Under the pieces are notes generated by a model, which was not told the origin of the DNA, made no database searches, and saw only the letters and a program-made list of their open reading frames with translations. From PALSA-1296 sp038210275 (GTDB lineage: Bacteria > Bacteroidota > Ignavibacteria > Palsa-1295), in contig JBBQWV010000008.1 of the NCBI GenBank assembly GCA_038210275.1, positions 62,001-126,000 of the forward strand: a stretch of 64,000 bases of DNA, written 5' to 3'. Position numbers and translations under genes: made by a program. Positions 43,409-53,342 of this stretch are shown piece after piece. The number at the start of each line of letters is the position of its first letter. Within the stretch, counting starts at the first letter, position 1.

Positions 43409-46400
43409 ATGAAGCAATTCAAACACACTACAATAACTGCATTCCGCTATTCAGGAGTTTGCCTGATTGCGGCAGTATTGTGCATGGTGTTCCTATTGCA
43501 GGAAAATTCTTTTGCCCAGCAGCGCATTGCTCATGTGCAGCCTGATGCAGTCGGTCCGGGGATGACGATAGCGATGGAAGTTCTTGCTCCGGCAAAAGAT
43601 ACAGGGGCATTCGGCAGCGATGGAATTTATTTGCCGTTTTCGAAAATATTTCTTGTTAACCCTGCCGATTCTTTCTTTGTGATATTCGGTCCTATTGTTG
43701 TTAGTTGGAATGGCAGAGTCTTGCAAGTTCCTGTGATAGCAAAAACATCGGCAGTACCGGGTACTATTCGCTTTCAGATCATTATAGGAAATAAGAAAAG
43801 CCAAATCGCTGAGTTCGAGATACGACAGCCTCAGTCGAAGATCAGTATTTCCGGAGGTGCAACTCTCGGTGATCCGTCCTTCGCCCTGTTCAGCTTTAAT
43901 GGTGCTGGCAATACGATCGTTGCGGATGAGATTGAATTTCTTGGTAGTGACATTAAAAATCGAGGACTCTTTACTTTTTCAAAGGAAGATAATGATACTC
44001 TCGCAGCCGGCAATCCTCACTACCATCCTGTCACACTTCTTTCACGAGGACCAATTCATTTGAGGCTTGCGGAAATTTCCGTTTCAGCCGATTCCCTTAA
44101 TGGCGGACCAGGCGGCGGCGGTGGGGGAGCGGGATTTTCCTCAACTGGAGGAGCAGGTTATACCGGTGGCGGAAGTGATTCGGATTACTCATCGTCGAAT
44201 ATAGGTTCGGGTACAAATTCAACTCCTTCATCAGGTGGCGCTTCCTCAACAGGAATTCTTGGCGGTGCAAGTTCATTCATCGCTCCGAACATTGATCAAG
44301 GCGGCGGTGGTGGTGCGGGCTGCCCGTATGGTTCAAGTGGAATTTATAGTGGTGGTAATGATACTTCGCATGAAGGCGGGTATGGGGGAGGTTCGGCAGG
44401 CGGTGAAACACCGGGTGTTCCTTTCGGCGGTGGCGGCGGCGCCTTTGCGAATGAAGGGACAAGGGGAGCAGGTGTAGGAATTAACGGAGGAAAAGCGTAT
44501 GGCGGAAAATTCCTTATTCCGATGCAGGGCGGATCAGGAGGTGGCGGGGGAAATCATGTCGGCGATATTGATACAAATGCAAACCCCGGCTCCGGCGGAG
44601 GCGGTGGTGGCGCGTTAACTCTTATTTCATTTGACACGCTTTCAATTGTAAATAGTTTTCTATCCGCAAATGGAACAAGTGGGACTTCAGGAATTAGTTC
44701 TAATGACGCAGGAGGGGGAGGGGGGTCTGGAGGTGGGCTGATCCTCTCCGGTCGAAACGGAATTTCGGTAAATAATGCTTTCATCACAGCAAATGGTGGC
44801 TCGGGCGGACTTGGCGGGAAAGGAATCGAGCAGATCAGTAAAGGCGGTGTAGGAAGCTTTGGGAGAATTCGTATTGATGGGAATATACATACACCGATCA
44901 TCCCAAATTCTTTTTTCTCGAGCACTCCAATATCAGGACCAACTTTGGAGATTCCATCATTAAGACTGAATGGACCATTTGTGTCTGTGAAGGGTACAGC
45001 AGGCGATTCAATAAGTTTGACGGATTCGATGCGCATCTATTACCGCAATCAACATTCGGCTTGGAATTTCATTAATACTCCTAGGTTCGGGGCAAAAGGG
45101 AATATGCTTTGGCAAGCCTTTCTTCCGGCAGGGCATGATTCGTCTCTTTTTGTTACAGTAATGGCAGAGATAAAAAATCCTGCACGAAGCTTTGCTAATT
45201 TTGAACCTGAACGATTACTCTCTCATTTATCGAGCGGCATTATCAGACTTGTTCCGACTCCGCATCTTGTTTTAGATCAGGATACACTTATTTTTGGATG
45301 CTATAAGATTGGGGATACGTGCGTCAACGCAAATTTCTATTTTTCGAATCAGGGTGAAGATAGTTTGCATATTAAGTCAATCACTATTTCGAATACTAAT
45401 TTTACTGTAGGTCAGACAAAGAAAGATCTTGGATATTACCTTACTGATAGTGTAAGTATAAAATATTGTCCGACGAAAGTTGGAAAAGATACGGCTATAC
45501 TTTCCTTTATTTCAAATGATACTCTACGCACGGCAGTTGTCATCGGTTGCGGTATTGATAAAGATACAAGAATTACGCTCAAACCAACGACTCTCGATTT
45601 CGGAAGAGTACATATTGGAAAGTGTGATACGTTGTCGCTTGTGGCTCATTCAGTGGGAAAAGACTCTGCACTTCTCAGCATTAACCCAGTAAGTCATGCT
45701 CCCTTTGCAATTATTTCCCCAACAAAAGATACTCTTATTGCTCCCAAGGACTCTGTGAGAATTCAAATCTCATTTTGTCCGAATGATACCGGGGATTTTT
45801 ACTCGTCATTTATTCTTACGGAGAAACGAGATTCAGTTAAGATACATGGTGTCGGGATAAGAAAGGTCTTGATCGGACAAGAAGTTTTGCAAGGGAAAAG
45901 ACTTTGTATTGGTGAATGCGATACAATCAAAGTTAAGATTTCATCACTTGGTAATGATGCTGTTAATGTAACCGGTATTAGCGGTGCAACATTTGTATCA
46001 CAAACTTTGCCTTTTGTCATTCCGCCTCAAACCGATACGGAATTTACCATTCGATATTGTGCTGCAAAAAAGGGAGATACATCGGTCATCATTAGTTTTG
46101 CCTCGGATGCCGATTCATCGAATTCAACAATTCTGCATTATTATGGAATACATGAGGAATTCCGATTTGATTCTGTTCTGAATTTCGGATCTCTGTGCCC
46201 TGGTAGCACTGATTCAAAAAAATTTATTATTTATAATATGGGCGCAGATTCGATCTTGATCGGATCACTTCAATTGTTACATGGTTTGCCATTCAAGCTT
46301 ACTCTTGATTCAACATCCGTGCGTGATTCATTAAGAAGTACGGTGGAATTTACTCCAACTATAAGCGGACAATTTAATGATACACTCCTCTCTGTCATCC

Positions 46401-47446
46401 ATGGTCAGTGCGGCGATTCGATTCTTCGTATTCCGATCAGCGGTATCGGATTGAATGGCGACCTCACTTTTTCTAAAATATCAATTTCGTTTGGAGTACT
46501 TGATACAAGTTCATGCAAAGACGATTCGATTATTGTTACCAATCCCTGCAATAATATTGCATTGCTCAAGATCCCAGCGGTAGTGCCGCCATTCTATATA
46601 AAACCGCTTTCACAAAATACTATTTCTCTCAATCCGTTTGAAAGTAAGACGATCGTATATAGTTATTGTCCGAAAATTGTTAACGCTGATTCGACAAAAC
46701 AAATTTTTACGCTTTCATCGGGAGCATTTCTCTCGGTTTCATTATTTGGTGCAGGCTTACCAATTGTTGATTCTCCCTTTGTGAAGTTTGGTTTGGAAAG
46801 AGCGACCGAAACTGCGGGGAATACCTTTACATATCTGATCTCGGTTGATACAATTTCTTCAAGTACGAATATCAGATCCGTTCAAGGCTCATTGCATTAT
46901 GATCCGACTTTAGTCGAGCCGCTCAGTATGAGTGGAATAAAATGGAACATTTCAAATAATAGTGAGACTATTCCCGGCACTTATGTTTTTTCAGCAAATG
47001 GAACAGATGTTCTTACAAAAGGTCAGTTTGCAACATTACAAATGATGGCGCTTTATGGCGCTACCGATACGACGTCTGTTCTTCTTGATAATATTATTGT
47101 TAGTAATTATGCAAGAACAGCCGTTGATAGCGGCTTTATAAAGGTGATCCATTGCGGCAATCTTCCCGGGAATGTAATTATTGCAGGAGCTTATCATCTC
47201 GGTAATCCGACTCCGAATCCCACAAACGGCAATATCTCATTTCCTCTGACACTTGGTAATGACGGAGTTCTTCGCCTCAGATTATTTAGTGTAAGCGGTA
47301 TGGTGGTATTGGATAAATCTATCGCATCAAAACGCGGAGAGAATACTATCGTCTTGGATGTTTCATTACTTTCTTCGGGGGCGTATTATCTCAGCACCGA
47401 TAGCTGGGGATGGCGCGAAGGCAAGACAATCGTAATAACAAAATAA
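43409..47446 (+). CDS. Giant T9SS-secreted protein with glycine-rich core and anchor-D repeats
   Basis: 1345 residues. A long signal peptide ends NSFAQQ. Residues 45-220 are beta-rich; residues 230-480 form a glycine/serine-rich region with many G runs resembling glycine-rich adhesins. From about 615 to 1100 come five choice-of-anchor-D-like repeats (LDFGRVHIGKCDTLSL, LNFGSLCPGSTDSKKF, ISFGVLDTSSCKDDSI and others), then a cohesin-like module (about 1110-1240) and a sorting domain with LGNPTPNPTNGNISF. Likely a cell-surface structural or adhesive protein. It ends 6 nt before the next gene, which is cytoplasmic. Confidence 0.8.
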   Translation: MKQFKHTTITAFRYSGVCLIAAVLCMVFLLQENSFAQQRIAHVQPDAVGPGMTIAMEVLAPAKDTGAFGSDGIYLPFSKIFLVNPADSFFVIFGPIVVSWNGRVLQVPVIAKTSAVPGTIRFQIIIGNKKSQIAEFEIRQPQSKISISGGATLGDPSFALFSFNGAGNTIVADEIEFLGSDIKNRGLFTFSKEDNDTLAAGNPHYHPVTLLSRGPIHLRLAEISVSADSLNGGPGGGGGGAGFSSTGGAGYTGGGSDSDYSSSNIGSGTNSTPSSGGASSTGILGGASSFIAPNIDQGGGGGAGCPYGSSGIYSGGNDTSHEGGYGGGSAGGETPGVPFGGGGGAFANEGTRGAGVGINGGKAYGGKFLIPMQGGSGGGGGNHVGDIDTNANPGSGGGGGGALTLISFDTLSIVNSFLSANGTSGTSGISSNDAGGGGGSGGGLILSGRNGISVNNAFITANGGSGGLGGKGIEQISKGGVGSFGRIRIDGNIHTPIIPNSFFSSTPISGPTLEIPSLRLNGPFVSVKGTAGDSISLTDSMRIYYRNQHSAWNFINTPRFGAKGNMLWQAFLPAGHDSSLFVTVMAEIKNPARSFANFEPERLLSHLSSGIIRLVPTPHLVLDQDTLIFGCYKIGDTCVNANFYFSNQGEDSLHIKSITISNTNFTVGQTKKDLGYYLTDSVSIKYCPTKVGKDTAILSFISNDTLRTAVVIGCGIDKDTRITLKPTTLDFGRVHIGKCDTLSLVAHSVGKDSALLSINPVSHAPFAIISPTKDTLIAPKDSVRIQISFCPNDTGDFYSSFILTEKRDSVKIHGVGIRKVLIGQEVLQGKRLCIGECDTIKVKISSLGNDAVNVTGISGATFVSQTLPFVIPPQTDTEFTIRYCAAKKGDTSVIISFASDADSSNSTILHYYGIHEEFRFDSVLNFGSLCPGSTDSKKFIIYNMGADSILIGSLQLLHGLPFKLTLDSTSVRDSLRSTVEFTPTISGQFNDTLLSVIHGQCGDSILRIPISGIGLNGDLTFSKISISFGVLDTSSCKDDSIIVTNPCNNIALLKIPAVVPPFYIKPLSQNTISLNPFESKTIVYSYCPKIVNADSTKQIFTLSSGAFLSVSLFGAGLPIVDSPFVKFGLERATETAGNTFTYLISVDTISSSTNIRSVQGSLHYDPTLVEPLSMSGIKWNISNNSETIPGTYVFSANGTDVLTKGQFATLQMMALYGATDTTSVLLDNIIVSNYARTAVDSGFIKVIHCGNLPGNVIIAGAYHLGNPTPNPTNGNISFPLTLGNDGVLRLRLFSVSGMVVLDKSIASKRGENTIVLDVSLLSSGAYYLSTDSWGWREGKTIVITK

Positions 47447-47452
47447 TCATTC

Positions 47453-48385
47453 ATGGAAGCTCTCTCAACCTGGAAACATGGTGTCGAACCCAATCAGATT
47501 TCCTTCGCTGCAATGAAAGATGGATCATCCGCTCTGGATGCCGTTGAACTTGCCGCTCGGTATTGCGAAGCCGATGAGACGTGTATGTCCGTTGGTAAAG
47601 GCGGAATTCCGGATGAACTTGGCATGGTGACTCTCGATGCCTCGATCATGGATCACGATGGGAATTGCGGATCAGTAGCATTCGTCCAAAATTATCTTCA
47701 TCCGATCTCGATAGCCAGAAAAGTGATGGAGAAAACCTCTCATGTGATGCTTGCGGGAATTGGTGCGGAAAGATTTGCTCAGCGTGAAGGATTCACTACA
47801 TCAAATCTGCTTACTGATGCCTCCCAAAAACTTTACGATAAATGGAAAGAGTTGCCTGACGGTTTGAACGTCAGACTCAGAAGATCTGAAGAAGGCGAAC
47901 ATGAGTATGTTTTTGAATATTCGGAAGATGGAAAGAAAAAAGAGCTTGACCGCACGTCGCTGAACGAATCACACGATACGATAGGTCTGCTTGCACGAGA
48001 TAAGAACGGTAAACTTGCCGGAGCCTGCACCACTTCCGGGCTTGCATTCAAAATGCATGGCAGAGTAGGTGATTCACCGATCATAGGAGCAGGATTATAT
48101 GTTGATGGCGAAATCGGCGCCGCAGTTGCTACCGGCAACGGCGAACTTGTTATGCGAGCGTGCTCAGCTTTTCATATTGTCGAATTACTCAGGCAAGGTC
48201 AGTCTCCTGAGGAAGCAATGAAATTTGCTATTAGTAAGATCAAGAAAGATAAGCATCTCACTGATGATATGCAGGTAGGTTTTCTCGTTCTTCGTCACGA
48301 CGGAAAGTGGGCAGCGGGAAGTTTACGCGAGGGATTTCAGTATTCAGTTGAAACTGAACTGACGCCAAATACATTGCACGGGTAG
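47453..48385 (+). CDS. N4-(beta-N-acetylglucosaminyl)-asparaginase / isoaspartyl aminopeptidase-type Ntn hydrolase
   Basis: 310 residues of the aspartylglucosaminidase family. NESHDTIGLLARD contains the autoproteolysis site before Thr176, the N-terminal nucleophile of the beta chain; CTTSGLAFKMHGRVGDSPIIGAG and GAAVATGNGE build the active site. Members split glycosylated asparagine or isoaspartyl bonds after self-cleavage. There is no signal peptide, so it should be cytoplasmic, unlike many Bacteroidota homologs. It starts 6 nt after the giant secreted protein gene. Confidence 0.88.
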   Translation: MEALSTWKHGVEPNQISFAAMKDGSSALDAVELAARYCEADETCMSVGKGGIPDELGMVTLDASIMDHDGNCGSVAFVQNYLHPISIARKVMEKTSHVMLAGIGAERFAQREGFTTSNLLTDASQKLYDKWKELPDGLNVRLRRSEEGEHEYVFEYSEDGKKKELDRTSLNESHDTIGLLARDKNGKLAGACTTSGLAFKMHGRVGDSPIIGAGLYVDGEIGAAVATGNGELVMRACSAFHIVELLRQGQSPEEAMKFAISKIKKDKHLTDDMQVGFLVLRHDGKWAAGSLREGFQYSVETELTPNTLHG

Positions 48386-48409
48386 AAACCTGCAAAGATT
48401 GTGTTTAAT

Positions 48410-48458
48410 AGGTTGTGTCAAAGATAGAGGCGAGGCTTTAGCTCGCAAACGCAGCTCA
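48410..48458. repeat. GGCGAGGCTTTAGCTCGC palindromic repeat
   Basis: GCGAGGCTTTAGCTCGC is near-palindromic and shares the GGCTTTAGC core of the hairpin at 11164-11209 and of family B. It fills the gap between the Ntn hydrolase and SDR genes. Confidence 0.45.
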
Positions 48459-48493
48459 TAATATTGCTGCACGAACGAAGAAGAAATAAAATT

Positions 48494-49228
48494 ATGATCG
48501 CACTCATCACCGGAGCCGGACGAGGAATTGGAAAAGCAATTGCAATCGCTCTTGCCGGAAAAGGTATTCACACGCTTCTTGTTGCCCGTTCGCTCAATGA
48601 AATAAGCGCTGTTGCTCAAGAGATTTCCGCAAAGGGCGGAAAGGCGACTGCATTTGTCTGCGATATTACCAGTTCAAAAGCAGTTACCGCAATGTATGCG
48701 AAGACGAATCGTCTCGGCAAGGTTGCACTTCTCGTAAATAATGCCGGCGTTGCACCCTCAACCAAAATAGAAGGAACATCAGATCAAATTTGGCAGAATG
48801 CGTTTAGTACAAACGTCGATGGTGCATTTTATCTTATTCGCGCATACTTGCCGGATATGAAAGCTCTCGGTGAAGGACAGATCATCAATATCGCTTCGAC
48901 TGCGGCACTCGAAGGATTCCCTTATACTGCTGCCTATACCGCTTCGAAACATGCACTGATCGGGCTTTCGCGGGTGATCGCAAAAGAATTTGAAAAATTA
49001 AATATCAAAGTCTCGACGATCTGTCCCGGATTTGTCCGGACAAACATTTTTGAGACAAGCATTGCCAACATCGTTTCAAAAACAGGAAAAACTCCTAAGC
49101 AAGCCGAAGCAGAACTCGGGGCAATGAATAAAAGCGGAAAAATTATTGAGCCAAATGAAGTGGCAAAAGCTGTAATTGCAGAGTTAAAAAAGCCTCTTGA
49201 TCCGAATGGACGAGAAATAGTTTTGTAA
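48494..49228 (+). CDS. Short-chain dehydrogenase (FabG-like SDR)
   Basis: 244 residues from the ATG at 48494; an upstream TTG at 48464 would add ten. TGAGRGIGKA is the cofactor loop, NNAG follows, and Ser135, Tyr148 and Lys152 (YTASK) form the catalytic set. The classic SDR length and the CPGFVRTNIFE motif resemble 3-oxoacyl-ACP reductases, but with no fatty-acid genes nearby the substrate is open. Head of a run with the CMD-like gene 3 nt after its stop. Confidence 0.88.
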   Translation: MIALITGAGRGIGKAIAIALAGKGIHTLLVARSLNEISAVAQEISAKGGKATAFVCDITSSKAVTAMYAKTNRLGKVALLVNNAGVAPSTKIEGTSDQIWQNAFSTNVDGAFYLIRAYLPDMKALGEGQIINIASTAALEGFPYTAAYTASKHALIGLSRVIAKEFEKLNIKVSTICPGFVRTNIFETSIANIVSKTGKTPKQAEAELGAMNKSGKIIEPNEVAKAVIAELKKPLDPNGREIVL

Positions 49229-49231
49229 TCA

Positions 49232-49843
49232 ATGCTCGATAACCGCACCCTTTCTCTCATCCGTGTTTCCACTCTTGCCTCTCGTTCCGAATACAGGGTG
49301 GAGCTGATCGAAGAATTACGAAAGATCAAAGAATCTGGCGTATCTTCGAGAGCCGAACTTTATGAAGTCTTTTTACAATCCTATCTTTTTGCAGGCTTCC
49401 CGGCTGGACTTGAATCGGTTCGCTCGCTAACGAAAGTATTTGGCAGCGGCACGCTCCATTTAAATGATAAAGAAGATATAATAACTGCTTACCAAGTTCA
49501 TGCAGAAAATGGCGAGGTACTCTATAAAAAAGTTTACGCGGCAAATGCCCAAAGAGTCCGCGAAGAGATGATTCGCTTAAGTCCCGAACTTGCTTCGTGG
49601 GCGATGATCGAAGGATATGGAAAAACCCTCTCGCGTGCCGGGTTGGAGATCAAGACTCGTGAGCTATGCACAGTTGCGATGCTCACTAATCTTGGATGGG
49701 ATAGGCAGCTCTATTCGCATATTCTCGGAGCGAGAAATGTCGGCGCTACAAAGGATGAAATTCTTGAAGCCGCGAAGATCGGCGCAAAAGGCAGCAAAGA
49801 TCATTTAGAGATTGCTGAACAACTCATCAAAAAAATTGTTTAA
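49232..49843 (+). CDS. Carboxymuconolactone decarboxylase (CMD/AhpD-fold) family protein
   Basis: 203 residues. The C-terminal half matches the CMD fold: TRELCTVAMLTNLGWDRQL, SHILGARNVGATKDEILE and a final helix. The CxxC pair of AhpD peroxidase partners is missing (only one Cys in the motif), so a peroxidase role is unlikely. The N-terminal 100 residues are a helical extension. Possibly linked to the SDR directly upstream. Confidence 0.82.
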   Translation: MLDNRTLSLIRVSTLASRSEYRVELIEELRKIKESGVSSRAELYEVFLQSYLFAGFPAGLESVRSLTKVFGSGTLHLNDKEDIITAYQVHAENGEVLYKKVYAANAQRVREEMIRLSPELASWAMIEGYGKTLSRAGLEIKTRELCTVAMLTNLGWDRQLYSHILGARNVGATKDEILEAAKIGAKGSKDHLEIAEQLIKKIV

Positions 49844-51122
49844 AGGCGTTCGAAATATTTTATCATTGCGCCAAACTTTACACATCGCTTTTTTTTCTCT
49901 CTTCTGCCTGCTTTGCAGTTGCTCCAAGCAGGACGAAATGCCGCAATACTCAAGTTTTGATTTTCGAATGGATGGCTCGCGATTTGTCCCGAATATCGGA
50001 GTGCCGGTTCAAGTAACAACAGCTACTCTCGGCTATAATGGAAGTCTTTCTTCGCTTACCTATTCCGGTGGTCGTTCTCAGTATCTTGTTGCGGGAGGGA
50101 ATGAGATTTTTAGCGGCAGTGAAAAGCAGACAGAAATTATTGCAAGCAGCCGCACTAAGGGAGATATTACTTCTATCCTTTCCGATCTTTCCCGTTTTTT
50201 TGTTATCCACTCGACGGGTTCGATTGAAGCTTTTGATAAGGCTGGAAAACTTCTCTGGAAGCATGAAGATACTGCTTTTGGCGTCAATCCCGGTAATGCA
50301 ATTCTTGCTGATACCGAACTCATCGTTGCAGGACAAAACACCGGAGTAGTAAATTATGAAACAACAGGTTCAAATTTTCTGGAAAGTTTTAGCACGAGTT
50401 CAGGAGCGATGATTTCAGTTTCGACAGATGGAGCGCCCTATTACTCTATAATTTTTGATCCGAAAACACATCACATCCTTGCAGCAAGTGATAGCGTTAT
50501 TAATACTCATAATATGTTGGGGGAATGTAGTGGATACCAGGTTTTCCAAAAGCGATTCAATAATCCGGAATTACGGATCATTTCAAATCTCTGCCTTTGT
50601 GGGAAAAATAAAGATAAACTTGCATTTGGCTATCTTGCTATGAAGCCCGGATCTGATGAGCGTGCGATGTACGTTGGTGTTTTTAGTAATATATCCGGTC
50701 GGCTGAAGCAAGAATATTCACATGAAGTGCCATACTTGCCAATCAACATTGCCTCAAACGGACCGGTAATTCTTTCAAGCGGCTTCAGAGATTCGGGCGG
50801 CGATCTCGAAAGCGGCATAGATGCTTTTTATGCAGATGATACAACAAAACTGTGGCAGCGCCGTTTTACGTATCCTGTTATTATGCCGGTTGCAATCAAC
50901 GAAAAATATGCATATTTCACTTTGACTTTTTCCACCCAGACTGCAGTGCCGGCGCAAAGTATTTTCTATACGCTTGATCTCTCGACAGGAAAGGCGCTTG
51001 GCGAGCTTGCCATAACAGGCGCGCAACATGGTTTTGCATCCGGGATTCCTATGCCTCTTGGTGAAATGGGCTTCATGCTCGTTGACGCAAGCCGTCCAGT
51101 TATCTATTTTCTCAAACCATAA
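49812..51122 (+). CDS. Lipoprotein with PQQ-like beta-propeller
   Basis: Up to 436 residues. A lipobox (LLCSC, followed by SKQDE) ends the signal peptide. The mature part has propeller strands such as FVIHSTGSIEAFDKAGKLLWKHED, a PQQ-type blade, and IFYTLDLSTGKALGEL. No catalytic motif is seen, so it is more likely a scaffold such as a BamB-like or sensory propeller than an enzyme. The start is uncertain: only TTG codons fit (49812, 49836 or 49866); 49866 gives the most compact signal peptide. Confidence 0.7.
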   Translation: MLNNSSKKLFKGVRNILSLRQTLHIAFFSLFCLLCSCSKQDEMPQYSSFDFRMDGSRFVPNIGVPVQVTTATLGYNGSLSSLTYSGGRSQYLVAGGNEIFSGSEKQTEIIASSRTKGDITSILSDLSRFFVIHSTGSIEAFDKAGKLLWKHEDTAFGVNPGNAILADTELIVAGQNTGVVNYETTGSNFLESFSTSSGAMISVSTDGAPYYSIIFDPKTHHILAASDSVINTHNMLGECSGYQVFQKRFNNPELRIISNLCLCGKNKDKLAFGYLAMKPGSDERAMYVGVFSNISGRLKQEYSHEVPYLPINIASNGPVILSSGFRDSGGDLESGIDAFYADDTTKLWQRRFTYPVIMPVAINEKYAYFTLTFSTQTAVPAQSIFYTLDLSTGKALGELAITGAQHGFASGIPMPLGEMGFMLVDASRPVIYFLKP

Positions 51123-51125
51123 CCA

Positions 51126-52028
51126 GTGAATCTATTTAATAAACTCATTGCTGCAGCGCTTCCTATTGTTCCGAAATCAATCGTTCGGAAAGTTAGTGAG
51201 CGTTATATTGCAGGCGATACACTTACCGATGCCGTGCGAGTTGTCCGGATGCTTAATACTGAAGGAGCAATGGCAACAGTTGATGTGCTTGGCGAATATA
51301 TTCACTCATTAGACGAAGCCGGAGAAAATACAAGATACTGCTGCGAAGTTTTGCAAACCATAGAGCGCGAGAAAATTGATTCAAATCTTTCGATAAAGCT
51401 TACATCGCTGGGACTTGCAATTGATGAAGCAGCTTGCGAAAAAAATGTCCGTACTATTCTTGAAACTGCTCGCGATCATGGAAATATCTTTGTTCGCTTC
51501 GATATGGAAAATTCTCCCTATACGTCATTGACCATTGATCTCTACAATAAACTGCGAAAAGAATTTAATATCGGAGTTGTTCTGCAAGCCTACATGCGCC
51601 GCACCGAAAGCGATATAAGAAATTTGATAAACGGGGGGGCGACAAACATCAGACTTTGCAAGGGTATCTATATCGAATCCGAAGAAATTGCATTTAAGGG
51701 ATTTGAAGAAATACAAAATAACTATTTGAAATGTCTTGAATATGCTCTGGGTAATAAAGTGTATGTCGGTATCGCAACACATGATGCGATGTTGGTGCAA
51801 GGCGCAAAAGATATTATAAAAAAACTTGGCTTGACAAAGGGGCAATATGAATTTCAAATGTTACTTGGCGTGACAGAGCCGATGAGACGACAACTTATCG
51901 CTGAGGGCTTTCGTCTTCGCGTCTATGTTCCTTTCGGAGCAGATTGGTATGGATATTCGATCCGGCGTTTGAAAGAAAATCCGAGTATGGCTGGGCATAT
52001 TGTTAAGGCGATGTTTAAGAGAAGATAA
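51126..52028 (+). CDS. Proline dehydrogenase
   Basis: 300 residues, the mono-functional form. The TIM-barrel motifs of FAD-dependent proline dehydrogenase are present: IKLTSLGL, RFDMENSPYT, VLQAYMRRTESD, and the substrate-binding end QMLLGVTEPMRRQ with VYVPFGADWYGYSIRRLKENP. It oxidises proline to pyrroline-5-carboxylate and passes electrons to quinone. GTG start 3 nt after the previous stop. No P5C dehydrogenase gene is adjacent; the ALDH at 32467 is a different subfamily. Confidence 0.93.
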   Translation: MNLFNKLIAAALPIVPKSIVRKVSERYIAGDTLTDAVRVVRMLNTEGAMATVDVLGEYIHSLDEAGENTRYCCEVLQTIEREKIDSNLSIKLTSLGLAIDEAACEKNVRTILETARDHGNIFVRFDMENSPYTSLTIDLYNKLRKEFNIGVVLQAYMRRTESDIRNLINGGATNIRLCKGIYIESEEIAFKGFEEIQNNYLKCLEYALGNKVYVGIATHDAMLVQGAKDIIKKLGLTKGQYEFQMLLGVTEPMRRQLIAEGFRLRVYVPFGADWYGYSIRRLKENPSMAGHIVKAMFKRR

Positions 52029-52030
52029 AT

Positions 52031-52417
52031 ATGCAGTACACAAAACATTTTATTTTAACTGAAGCACAAACTGAACTTCAGAACGTGATCCCGATCGTCG
52101 AAGAGATTGTGCGGCTGAAAGCAGAACTTGACCGCAAAGGTTACGATGTCATGCGGCATCAATACTTCGGAGGTATGGGACCGAACGGGCAGAAAGTTTT
52201 TCCGCAGGAAATGGAAGAGCTTGTTCTTCGCGTTCGTGATTTGAATGAACGAGGTATTGAGATCAAAGATTTGGATAAAGGACTGATTGATTTTCCGTCA
52301 CTTCGTGCGAACGGCGAAGAAGTCTATCTATGTTATATGCTCGGCGAGAAATCAATTCTTGCATGGCATCCGATCGAAGGCGGTTTTGCTGCAAGGAAAC
52401 CGATCACTGAATTATAA
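52031..52417 (+). CDS. DUF2203 family protein
   Basis: 128 residues, 2 nt after the proline dehydrogenase stop. The pattern FTLTEAQ-like start (HFILTEAQTELQNVIPIVEE), a charged helix, then GLIDFPSLRANGEEVYLCYM and GEKSILAWHPIEGGFAARKP is the DUF2203 signature. Function is unknown; members are small cytoplasmic proteins in many phyla. Confidence 0.82.
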   Translation: MQYTKHFILTEAQTELQNVIPIVEEIVRLKAELDRKGYDVMRHQYFGGMGPNGQKVFPQEMEELVLRVRDLNERGIEIKDLDKGLIDFPSLRANGEEVYLCYMLGEKSILAWHPIEGGFAARKPITEL

Positions 52418-52435
52418 TTACTTTACTATTGAGTT

Positions 52436-53275
52436 ATGAAAAAATTACGTTTTATTCCATTGGCAGCGTTTGCTGCTTTCCTAATTGCTCTTACTCTCCA
52501 AAGCTGCAAAAAAGAAGACCAGTCCGCCGTCAAGTCTGCTGACAGTACGAAAGTTATTACTCCAAATCAACCTGCTGCTTCTGGAACAGAAGCTGCTCTG
52601 AATGACAAGGCAAAAAAAGGACAGCTTATCTATTATAATATGTCCCTCGGAAAGGTGCACGTTGCCTGCGCGACCTGTCATGCCGATGGAACTTCTAAAA
52701 CGCAACCCAATCAGATTCGTCAGGGACATACGCTTGCCGGAGTGTCAAGCCGCACTGCGACTTGGAACGGTATGTATAAAGGTGACGATCTAAAAAAATA
52801 TGCATACGGCGGAGCGCTCTGCGCTGCGGTGTTTCAGAAACGTGCTGATATCAAGACAGTAGATAAAGCACTGAGCGCAGATGAAGTAGATGCACTGAAT
52901 GAATATCTTACTTCATTAAATTCAAATCCCGGTGCGATGACAAAAGACTTGAAGATTCAATGGGTTGCAAAACCAACTTTCAATGACGATCCACCAGATG
53001 CGAAAGTTGCAATGCCGGCAGTCAAAGCGATCATGAAACTTCCCGGTGATCCGACAGCAGGCGAAACGATCTTTACTCAATCATGCGGTAATTGTCACAG
53101 CATTAAAGATAAAAAGATCGGACCGCCAATGGTCAAAGCTGCACAAGATATGAATAATGTAGTGCAGACCGTTCGCTTCGGTTCGGGCGACATGGCGTTC
53201 TATGCGAAGGATGTTCTCAGCGACCAACAAGTAGCCGATGCGATTGCATATATTCAATCGCAGTTAGGGAAGTAA
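52436..53275 (+). CDS. Diheme cytochrome c lipoprotein
   Basis: 279 residues. A lipobox (ALTLQSC) suggests a lipid anchor. The first heme domain has CATCH near residue 80 and the second CGNCH near residue 221, each followed by cytochrome c-type helices (GPPMVKAAQDM, VADAIAYIQSQL) and a Met ligand region. It would carry electrons in the periplasm, possibly for the respiratory chain; no oxidase gene is in view. A hairpin (53285-53326) follows the stop. Confidence 0.88.
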   Translation: MKKLRFIPLAAFAAFLIALTLQSCKKEDQSAVKSADSTKVITPNQPAASGTEAALNDKAKKGQLIYYNMSLGKVHVACATCHADGTSKTQPNQIRQGHTLAGVSSRTATWNGMYKGDDLKKYAYGGALCAAVFQKRADIKTVDKALSADEVDALNEYLTSLNSNPGAMTKDLKIQWVAKPTFNDDPPDAKVAMPAVKAIMKLPGDPTAGETIFTQSCGNCHSIKDKKIGPPMVKAAQDMNNVVQTVRFGSGDMAFYAKDVLSDQQVADAIAYIQSQLGK

Positions 53276-53284
53276 AAAAAAAGT

Positions 53285-53326
53285 TGTCATTGCGAGAAAT
53301 CCGCTTGGGGATTCCTCGCAATGACA
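53285..53326. terminator. Family B hairpin between convergent genes
   Basis: TGTCATTGCGAG (53285-53296) and CTCGCAATGACA (53315-53326) are perfect 12-bp arms. The loop contains GGGGATTCC, as in families A and B. It separates the cytochrome gene from the leftward Mla operon end and may stop both transcripts. Confidence 0.7.
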
Positions 53327-53342
53327 CCCTTGGGAAGTATCG

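Noticed and set aside
49232..49843. AhpD peroxidase-type assignment
   Set aside because: The CxxC redox pair required in AhpD is missing; only the CMD fold is supported.
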